Positions 38,899-47,104 of a stretch of DNA of 47,104 nucleotides are shown here, one piece after another. The translations under genes and the position numbers were made by a program. The number at the start of each line of letters is the position of its first letter. The first letter of the stretch is position 1. The stretch comes from Chromera velia (taxonomy: Eukaryota; Sar; Chromeraceae). The notes beneath the pieces were generated by a model. The model did not search any database and was not told the origin of the DNA. It saw nothing but the letters and a program-made list of their open reading frames with translations. Where the stretch lies: NCBI GenBank assembly GCA_018398765.1, contig JAHBMJ010005808.1:16526-63629 (forward strand), written 5' to 3'.

Positions 38899-41482
38899 TG
38901 AACATCCAGCTGTGCGCACTCGAGGATCCAATCTCCTCCCCTGATGCCCAATTGATGAATCTCCCAATTTGCCTCATGTTCTTTCCTCTGACGCAACACC
39001 ACAGGAATGTCCGGACCCCGAGAGCCCAACCTCAGGGCCCCCGCGCCCTCTCCCAGCTCCTCCTCAGGAACAAAAAGGTCATTTGGAGCCTCGGAGGACT
39101 GCAGGCCGATGAGACGACGACGAGAATTCGACCTGCCCCCACTCGCTCTCGCCACTCCGAACTGCGAGGAACGGACGAGGGGGACTTTCCCAGACCCCAA
39201 CACTCGCCTGCCCTGTCTTGCCTGCACCCGAATGAACCTGCGGCAGGTAGGAAGGATCGAAACAGCGCAGACAACAAGGGAGAGAACTCATTTCTGGTGG
39301 AAGTGACGGGCATGAGCATTCATTCTGATCAATGCAAACACCTTTTAGAACCCATTGCAGTGCGCTCGAAGCACCCAAAGTCTTTTCAAACACATATCCA
39401 GCAACTGAAAGCCGGAGTAGGTCGGTGAGCGCTTCTCTTTTCCCCCCGTTTCCGCGAAGACACATGGCAGGCAACTCACGAGATCCCTCAAGGCCCCAGC
39501 TGACCGACCGTGTCGCATCAGCAAGGAGGAACCCCCCCTCTCTGGTTCTCCCCTCTGCGTAGGGATGTGGATTGTCCACAGATGTCAACACAGACAAAGT
39601 CCTCATACCCCTCGCCGCCCCTGTTTGTCCCGTGAATGCTGACTGGCCCCTGTCCATTGCCCCCAAGAGAGACATCCAGTTTGGAGGTCGGTTGCGTTTG
39701 AAGTCTCCGCGAACTGGGAGATCTGCAAGGACGTGAGAGCAAAAAATAGAAGGGCAGCCGCGCGATCCAATTCACGAATCTTCGTGCAGGTTTCTTGGGG
39801 GGAGGGAGGATTTTGATTCGAATTCACAGGAGGGCTTGGAGTCAGTAGAAGAAGTAGCAGAGTGGAGCCAAGAAAAGTGCGCCAAAAAGCAATCAAAAAA
39901 ATTGACAGAAATCATCAACATCTGCAGAATATTGAAAGGAGGCGAGGACCCGTCTGTCTGGTCTTAAAAAGTTACGGAAGACATCAAAAATTCAGTCAGC
40001 AAAAAATTGGTGCGTGTTCATCCAACGTGGGAATGTTCCGAAATCGCGACATTTTGACATGTACGTGTGGAGAAAAAGTCAGCTCATGACTTTTCTTTCT
40101 TTCTTTCTTTCTTTCTTTCTTTCATGACGATTCCTTGCGATGCTCACAAATACATGTCGATTGTTCGTGCACAGATAGAGTCAGTAGTCCGGCGTTTTCC
40201 CGTCTACTCTATTTCACGGCGTGCGTCAATCGTCTGCATGGATGGATACCCCTCCTGGAACGATGCATGCAACGCCCGACCTACCCACCGACCTCTGATT
40301 CCCTTGGGGTCATTCAAATCTAAGTTGACAGACAGAGAGTCCGTCTGGGCACTCAGACTCGTGTCCGTCTCTGTGTACACAGCCAGATACACCGAGAGGC
40401 CCCCACTGCCGCCGTCTCCTGGGGAGAGGCTCACAAGATCACCCAGAGAGGCGACCTCCGAGATCAGGTCCCCTGCAGGACAGGCAGACAGTACACGTGC
40501 ATGCTATATTTTTTTGATATGCATAATACACACACACTCTCCCTCTCTCACACAGACGAAGACAGATACGCATGCACACTCACATGCCCCCATGCTTACA
40601 CACTCGCACGCATGCACGCAGGCATTGCCACATACAAGCACGCACCCACTCACTCACTCACACACACACACACACACACATTCCGTAGAGACATGTGCAG
40701 AGACACACCCAACAACAGGAACAGACCGAGGCCCTATGAAGATGGACGCACACACACTCTGTGCCAGACAAACAAATTGCAGATGAAAAAAAAACGGCAT
40801 GCTCAATTCAAGCAAGGCCTTACGCACCAACCAAGAAAGTCGAGAGACTCCAACAGGGCGAGCGTCTCGGCATCTGAGTCCTGCATTTGAATGAATGCAT
40901 GCGGAGAGGAATTTGAAATTTGAAACTCTCTTTTTCTTGAACGGGGACCGTTGACGTAGGAGACGCCGGCACACATGGCTACGAGAAGAGGGGCCTGCCA
41001 CATCAGCGGTGATCAGAAGGGCCTGCCACATTTGTGCAAGTCAAGCGATGAAAGCTCCGAGCTTATTCATTTCATTGTTGGAAGAGGGAGAGTCGACAAG
41101 CATACACGTCTTGAGAGAGACTGACAGGAAAGACCGAAGTCTCTTCTAGACTCTCCATCAGGGTGCCCGTGAGAACTACGAGCTGCTCTGATGGGGGGAG
41201 CCCAGACAGGCATTCTTCCAGTTTTGCGTCCAGGGTGGCCAACGCAATCGCATTTGCCTGCACGCACACAAATCCCCAAAAGGCAAATATTTGATCCCTG
41301 CCTCACTTTCTTCGTTAGTTCATATATATGTACCTCATCGGATTGATGCGTTCTGATCGTGTTGAGCTCCTCCGATGATCGTGTTGACGTCAAAAGCTCT
41401 TTGTCGGCCACTAGGCACTTACTGTGCACTTGCACTTTTGCGTATCACTGCGCTTGTCTTCGTAATTGTGGACGTTCAAATA

Positions 41483-41523
<41 letters not shown>

Positions 41524-41651
41524 GACGTTGGACAGACCATCTCTATCACTCACTTACCCACCCCTGCTGCTTGGATTCTCGCCTTCTCGCTCTTGTAGTT
41601 GGCCTGGATCGTCGCGGCACTGGCCGAGGAGTCTGCGCAGATGTCTAACAC
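38899..41651 (-). CDS. Middle exons of the minus-strand membrane-protein gene
   Basis: Several minus-strand exons with GT-AG borders: 41562-41651 (VLDICADSSASAATIQANYK), 41126-41257 (ANAIALATLDAKLEECLSGL), 40824-40880 (DSDAETLALLESLDFLGWC), 40293-40472 (LISEVASLGDLVSLSPGDGG), 39480-39722 (LPVRGDFKRNRPPNWMSLLG) and about 38899-39237 (RGGDWILECAQLDVQ). The 40293 and 39480 exons share phase 1. Other joins do not match phase, so exons are missing or boundaries are off. No recognised domain; probably extracellular linker. Confidence 0.4.
40088..40125 (+). repeat. (CTTT)n microsatellite
   Basis: About nine TTTC units. Confidence 0.95.
41483..41524 (+). repeat. (TGTC)n microsatellite
   Basis: About ten TGTC units in an intron of the minus-strand gene. 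Confidence 0.95.
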
Positions 41652-41749
41652 CTGAAAGCGATCGAGAGAAGGGCGACTTTTGGTTAGAGTGATTTCAAGA
41701 TCTGAGGACGTCCTCGCGGACGGAGAAATGACGCCTTTTTGTTTCTTAA

Positions 41750-41813
41750 CTAACTCACTCACTCACTCACTCACTCACTCATTCATTCATTCATTCATTC
41801 ATTCATTCGTTCT
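41750..41813 (+). repeat. (ACTC)n followed by (ATTC)n
   Basis: About seven ACTC units change by one base into about seven ATTC units, so the second array may derive from the first. Confidence 0.93.
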
Positions 41814-42154
41814 TTCAATCAATGTATCTATTGTTCACACAGGGCTGAAGGATTTTGAGCGAAATACAGAAAAAAAAGAGAGACAGGGTAACAAAAAGGA
41901 CTGACCGCAAACAGCGAGGCCTCTGCAAGCATGCATACACGCACACAGACATGAGCAGAGGAGAGTCTACAAATGCGCTGCCGTGGGTGTAATGATTCCG
42001 ATATTTCACAGAACAACACACGTATACTGCCAGAAGAAGTTTTGTTCTCTCTACAGGAAAATCGCGCGGAGACCTGTATGAAAAGAATTAATGAAAAGAA
42101 TTAAGAGTTCTTCTGAGAGAGAAAGAATCAAAGCGGTTCCCATCCCGAGAATAC

Positions 42155-42525
42155 CTTCGTTCCATGACCCACCGGAGCAAGCTACCCCACTGCCCGAAAA
42201 GCCGCTGTTGCAGGTACAGGCGAAACTTCCTGCTGGGGTGTTGGCACATGTTGCATTCGTGTGACAGTTGTGAGGAGACGTCCCGCATTCGTCAATGTCT
42301 GCAGGGAGGGGAAGTCAGAGAGAGCAGAATGGGGCACAGACCAGACGCAGGGTAGACGCAGAGGGATTGCGGAGACTGGAGGTCTTTCTTTCTTTCTTTC
42401 TTGCGAATTTTTGCTGCTCCACAGGGTGTGTGAATCATGTGTATGATTTCTTTAACTGGAAGCTTGTACAGCACTTCGTCATTTTCTCCGGTTGTCAAAC
42501 TGACTGACTGACTGACTGACTGACT

Positions 42526-42556
<31 letters not shown>

Positions 42557-43677
42557 CATCACACGTAGTGTCGCCCCCCGACGCATCGTCCCCCGCGGCG
42601 TTCGAGAATCCCGCCAGACAGGCCGTGCAGGTGTTGGACGCAACCCGCTCGTTCGCACCACAGAGGGTTGCTGCACAGGAAGGAAATGCAAATGGAGAGC
42701 AGAAAACAAAACACCATGCAAACGACAGGTCACGGTCATTCCACAGTCCTTTTCCGTTTCTCTTGAAGAGTGTAGCCGATGTCTGGAATAGAACGCATTG
42801 CTAATTGTCTGAGTGAGTGGTTGAATGACTGAGAGATTTTCGAGCTGTCTCGTTGACTGACTGACTGACTGAATAAAAAATGACTCACCATCACACGTCG
42901 TGTCGACACCTGAAGCGTCGTCATTTGCGGCGTTTGTTGTTCCCGCTGGACATGCAACTCAGGCGTTGGACACCACTCTCTGGTTGGCGCCGCAGAGGAC
43001 CGCTGCAAAAATACACAGATTCGGAGGAGCACATGCGAGAGCATAGAAAATTTGGACGGAAAGAGAAAGAGAGACTCCAAAATACACTTTTATCAAACAA
43101 AGAGACAGACAAATTTGACATATAGGCAAAACGACAGACAGACAGAGAAACATACGGACAGGCAGAGACACATACATACATACATACATACATACAGACA
43201 GACAGACAGACATACAGACAGACAGACAGATCGACAGACAGACAGGCAAGAGGGATCGTTCGAAAGGTGTACAGAGAGAGCCGGGCCGATGCAGGACAGT
43301 TGCAACAGACAAGCGATCTGAGCATATGTCTGATTGGCTAACCTGCCAACTCGGTCGTTGGTCGACTATCTGTCTGTCTGTCTCATTGACGGACTGACCG
43401 ACCATCACACGTCGTGTCGGCCCCCGAAGCGTCGTCTCCTGCGGCGTTGGTGGTTCCTGCCGGACATGCCACACAGGCGTTTGATACGACTCTCTCTTTT
43501 GCGCCGCAGAGCACGGCTGCAAGGAAGGAAAGGGATCGTCGAGACAGATTCGCCAACCAAAGTGTACAGAGAAGCCCAAAGAGACGTACACAGACAGATA
43601 GACAGATATAGATACAAAGACACAGACAGACATGCGTACAGGCAGACGGAGACACCGACAGAGACACACAACGGAAT

Positions 43678-43739
<62 letters not shown>

Positions 43740-44550
43740 AGGGACAGACAGACAGGCACACGGGTACGGAGACAGGGAATTAAAAGAGAAGAAGAAGCCC
43801 AAAAGACCTTCTTTCTCCAACGAAGAGAAGCCTCGACGTAGAATGAATTGCTGCGATGGTCCCCTTTCCAACTTTACCGTGCAGAGCTTCTGTCACAAAC
43901 CTGTGGACAGCACATCCGATCGATCGATGGGTCGATTCACTGACGCACGCAACGGACGAACGATTGACGCAATAAAAATGACCAACCATCACACGTCGTA
44001 TCGGCACCCGATGCGTCGTCATTTGCGGCATTGGTGGAGCCCGCTGGACATGCCACGCAGGCGTTGGACACCACTCTCTGGTTGGCGCTGCAGAGCACGG
44101 CTGCAAAAAAAGAAAGAGGCTCACATGAAATCATGGACGACCGAGGAGTGCAATAGAACTCCAAAAGGAGAGAAATTAAACAAAACCATGCATGGTTCAG
44201 CACACTGACCGTAGTTCCCCCTTCCCCATGAGAACAGTTTGCCGCTTGCAGTCCATGCGAGCGTGCTATGACCCCCACACGCAGCTCCCACCACCGTCTC
44301 GCTCGAGAGTACAGCTGCCGACGCACTCAGGTCAATGAAATTTTTCCGATGCCCAACGCCACCCAAGCCGAGTTGTCCATTCGCGTTATTTCCTGCGACC
44401 AAAATTTTTCCGGCGGTAGTCACGACTACTGAGTGGTCAAAAGCGCACCCCGTCGTCCCATCGCTGATCGAAGGCACGAGGGTGAACGCATCCCTGCTTA
44501 TATAGTCCCCCAGACCCAGTCGTCCATCGTTGTTCTCTCCCGCGCTCTTC
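42155..44550 (-). CDS. RCC1 / ephrin-receptor-like Cys repeats / EGF-Ca exons of a surface protein
   Basis: Six minus-strand exons, phase 1 at every join. 44210-44550 encodes RCC1-type blades ([35 protein letters not shown]). 43987-44100, 43403-43516, 42889-43002 and 42557-42670 are each exactly 114 nt and encode a 38-residue GCC2/GCC3-like repeat ([20 protein letters not shown], then [10 protein letters not shown]). 42155-42298 encodes a calcium-binding EGF domain ([12 protein letters not shown]). The architecture fits a secreted or surface receptor-like protein. The third Cys-repeat exon has TGA at 42961-42959 where the others have a Cys codon. The start lies upstream of 44550 and is not seen with confidence; ATG near 44697 gives a hydrophobic leader-like peptide in another frame. 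Confidence 0.75.
42499..42556 (-). repeat. (GTCA)n array starting at a splice donor
   Basis: Read on the minus strand, the donor GTCAGT of the exon ending at 42557 is the first unit of a near-perfect (GTCA)n array, about 14 units with one interruption. Confidence 0.92.
43133..43241 (+). repeat. (CAGA)n/(CATA)n compound repeat
   Basis: Alternating ACAG and ATAC tetranucleotide runs in an intron of the minus-strand gene. Confidence 0.93.
43679..43738 (+). repeat. (AC)n microsatellite
   Basis: About 29 uninterrupted CA units, the longest pure dinucleotide run of the window. Confidence 0.97.
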
Positions 44551-45157
44551 CTGCATGGACATGAAGTGACACACGACAAAAAAGCACCATGACAGACTTA
44601 CCTTCAAACGCTCGAGCGAAAGAAGCAACAACTTATCGAAGAAGACTGGAATAGACAAGAATGTGCAGCAAAGCAGGAAGCGACGGCAATGACTCACACT
44701 GAGCCGCCTGCTTCGACGATCAATGTGTGCAGCTCTCCCGCAAGTATTTGTTTTGCTTCGCTGTGCCTCAGCACCAAAATGTACAGGCAGGAAAGCGCTG
44801 CGAAGAAAAGTCCCCGGAGTTGAAGATCCACCATCATCTTACTTTGGCGTCACTGGACTGAAGTTCGTTGTCGAGCAGGAGAATTTGAACAGAAGTCGAT
44901 TGGTAAAAAGACTGACCCTGTTTGGGTCGGTGAAAAAAAAAAACACATGTATTTTTCTATGCGTTGACGAAACTGGAGCATACAACGTCAGATTCGCCTC
45001 CTTGTCCATTGTGCGCTTAAAATGGGAAGTTTGTTGCACGGTGCGCCTCTGGTGGAGTCTGCCCAAAAGCTTGTCGGACCGATGTCGAAGCAGTTGTTCA
45101 GATCGAATGTTTATGTCTGACCTTCAAAAGCATGCGACCCGCGCGCGCACTCGGCAG

Positions 45158-45198
45158 CCGGCCCGCGACCGGATCGGGCCGGGCCGGTCGCGGGCCGG
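45158..45198. promoter_or_regulatory. GC-rich perfect 15-bp inverted repeat upstream of the VWA gene
   Basis: CCGGCCCGCGACCGG (45158-45172) is repeated in inverse orientation at 45184-45198 around an 11-nt spacer. It lies in a GC island of about 150 bp (45128-45290) in otherwise AT-richer flanks, between the divergent minus-strand surface-protein gene and the VWA gene. A promoter or structured-DNA role is inference. Confidence 0.5.
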
Positions 45199-45577
45199 GC
45201 GCCGCGGCGATCGACGCGGGAGCCGATTTTCTGTTGATGGTTGACGCACGCATGCAAAGGTTTCCACCGCGGCGTGACCGCGCCGCGCGTCCACACAAAA
45301 TCGTGCATGAGCAGCTCGGCAGCACAAAAATTAGAACGGGAAGCAAAAGAAAATTTGCCACCACACACGTTTCAGCATGTTTCAGCGTGGTCACTTAATT
45401 CATTGAAACAATTGACAAAGCTCCTCTCGAGTAACCTGCAAACGCTGTCGAAAACCGTTGTGTTTCTTCTCTGATACCGTTTCCAAGCCCAAACTTCTTT
45501 CAAGTCTCGCGGCTCTTCTTCGTCTCCGAAAGGCGTTCCAACAAAAAGCCCCAAAAACCACACCTTTGGCCACCGTT

Positions 45578-47082
45578 ATGTTCAAGTTTATGTCCTCCCT
45601 GACGTCTTCTGCTGGAGGTGACAACGCCTCTGTGATGGAAAGCCAAAAGCAGCAGGAAGGAGAGAATCCTCAACGCACCGATGTGACGAACACTGAAACA
45701 CAAAAAGGAGACGGAGACATCGATTTGTCTTCCAAGGACATCGATCTCTGCTTCGCTTGTGACTGCACAGGCTCAATGTCCTCGTACATTCACACAGCGC
45801 AGCAGACAATCAAGTCAATTGCCACAGAGCTCACCCAGGCAGACAAGAACGTTCGCTTCGGCCTGGTGGAGTACAGAGACCACCCCCCTCAAGACATGTC
45901 CTTCATCACTCGGGTCCATAACTTCACAGGTTCGTGCGTCCTTGCCCTTTCCCTTGCTGTGCCTGCCGATCTATCTTTCCCCTTTCATACATCCTCTTTT
46001 GATTCATGACAAGTACCTTCAGAGCTTGAATTGATATAGTCTTGCCTTCTCCCTTCCTTCCTGTGCTTGCAGAGGACCTCCACCAGATGCAAACTTATGT
46101 GGACAACATGTCTGCCTCTGGCGGCGGAGACGGTCCTGAGGCCGTTACTGCTGCCCTACACGACGTCCTCAACATGCCCTGGAGGGAGACGGCCACCAAG
46201 GTCGTTGTCATTATCGCAGACGCCCCTCCCCACGGCCTGGGGAATCCCGGAGACGGATTTCCGAATGGGGATCCCTTGGGAAGAGATCCTCTCCAGATCG
46301 CCAGACAGCTCCAGAGCAAGGAGGTCGTTGTCTACTGCCTTGCGGTACTGCCATCGCTGCAGAGTTACCCGACTGCTGTTGATTTCTTCGTTGCTCTTTG
46401 CGGCATGACAGGTGGTCAGGCCGTCCCTCTCGCGTCCTCCCACCTGCTCCCTAAGGTTGTTCTGGGTGCAACAGTCGAGGAGGCAGGCCTGGCCCCTCTA
46501 CGTGCCGAGGTACGAGATCAAGTTATTCAGATGAGGGAGGAGAGAGGAAGGGACCTCACTGAGGCTGAGATGGAGGAGGCAGTGGCTTCCATTCAGCGAA
46601 ACCTGCGGGCATCAGGAAGAGGAGGAAGGGTGCAGCACATGTCTCATGATGGCGCCCTGCAGGCGACGCACGCACAGACCTACTGGGATGCCCCCACCCT
46701 TGCCGTTGCCTCTTCGTCCATTCCAATGGAAGCCCGAGGGGCCTCTGGGTCGACTTTCGTGGAAGGTAGAGGTGGCAGTCTATTCTCTGGCGGCGTCGAC
46801 CGTGGGATGGCCCCTGCGGCGTCTCGACGTGGCTCAATGGCTCGAGGAAGGGGGGGAAGAGGCTCCTCCTACGCTGCCGCTACAGCCTGTCCACCCAGCC
46901 CTGAGTCTACCTTCCTGCCCACTTTCGGTGCAACTCTGTTTGGCTCTGCAGCTCCCGCTGCTGCCCCTGCGGCCGGATCTGCACCTGCAATGGAGGTGAG
47001 CGTGAGAGAGGACGAGATCTCGGTGGAACAGGTGAGGAGGATCGCGATGCCCTACAGCCGTCGGGGTCCGTCGGCAACATGA
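45578..47082 (+). CDS. VWA-domain protein, two exons
   Basis: Exons 45578-45929 and 46073-47082, joined through a split codon (G/AG) across a 143-bp GT-AG intron. The product is about 453 residues. A von Willebrand A domain begins at about residue 50: DLCFACDCTGSMSSYI is the MIDAS segment with TGSM in place of the usual SxS. FGLVEYRDHP and GGGDGPEAVTAAL give later MIDAS-like positions, and VVVIIADAPPHG is the central strand. DCTGSM and the D-G-P-E-A motif recall VWA domains of the alpha-kinase-associated (VwkA-like) group. No kinase follows; the C-terminus has an acidic helix (REERGRDLTEAEMEEAV) and RG-rich and Ala/Pro-rich tails. ATG 45578 was chosen as the first Met before conserved sequence; the frame is open upstream to 45458. 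The stop is TGA. Confidence 0.85.
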
Positions 47083-47104
47083 GGGGGAGAAGAGAAAAGG
47101 AGGG

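Overview
This is nuclear DNA from a eukaryote. It has spliceosomal GT-AG introns, large multi-exon genes, abundant microsatellites and eukaryotic families (RAD51; VWA; RCC1 with ephrin-receptor-like cysteine repeats and EGF). The mix suggests a protist, and I would guess an alveolate or chromerid-like alga, but nothing in the window proves it.

Layout. A three-exon RAD51 recombinase gene lies at 707-2706 (+). From about 3.1 to 22.25 kb there is a nest of repeats. A roughly 2.85-kb segment, here called X, occurs twice in the same orientation (3086-4133 plus 9979-11760, and 19392-22249). Each copy carries the same unidentified ORF. Copy A is split by a complete Ty1/copia-type LTR retrotransposon (4134-9973; 250-bp LTRs; 5-bp target duplication). 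Copy B keeps the empty target site. Between the X copies sits a second retroelement, 11761-19391, which I read as an endonuclease-less Penelope-like element (PLE). It has direct terminal repeats, each carrying a decayed hammerhead-ribozyme motif; an inverted fragment of its own 3' end on the left; an intron-containing Gag-like coding region ending in an RGG box; and a PLE-type reverse transcriptase with four in-frame UAA/UAG codons.

A MITE-like element (22776-23094) holds two tandem hairpins that differ by paired base changes. A large gene of about 2,000 codons and about eight exons (23634-31574, +), with a TPR-like N-terminus and no recognised function, follows. Its reading frame is broken next to G-runs and at a 22-bp tandem duplication. 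From about 44.6 kb down to 33.4 kb on the minus strand is a large membrane-protein gene: an RCC1 exon, four identical-length cysteine-repeat exons, an EGF-Ca exon, less certain middle exons and several membrane segments. The window closes with a two-exon VWA-domain gene (45578-47082, +) behind a GC-rich inverted repeat.

Themes. Every supported CDS end is TGA, while the in-frame stops inside the two retroelements are all TAA or TAG, two of them where the family normally has glutamine. Host genes never use TAR internally, so C-to-T decay of CAR codons is a better explanation than a changed code. Repeats repeatedly involve splice-site sequence: a donor expanded into a tetranucleotide array, and an acceptor tract forming the end of a 42-bp minisatellite.
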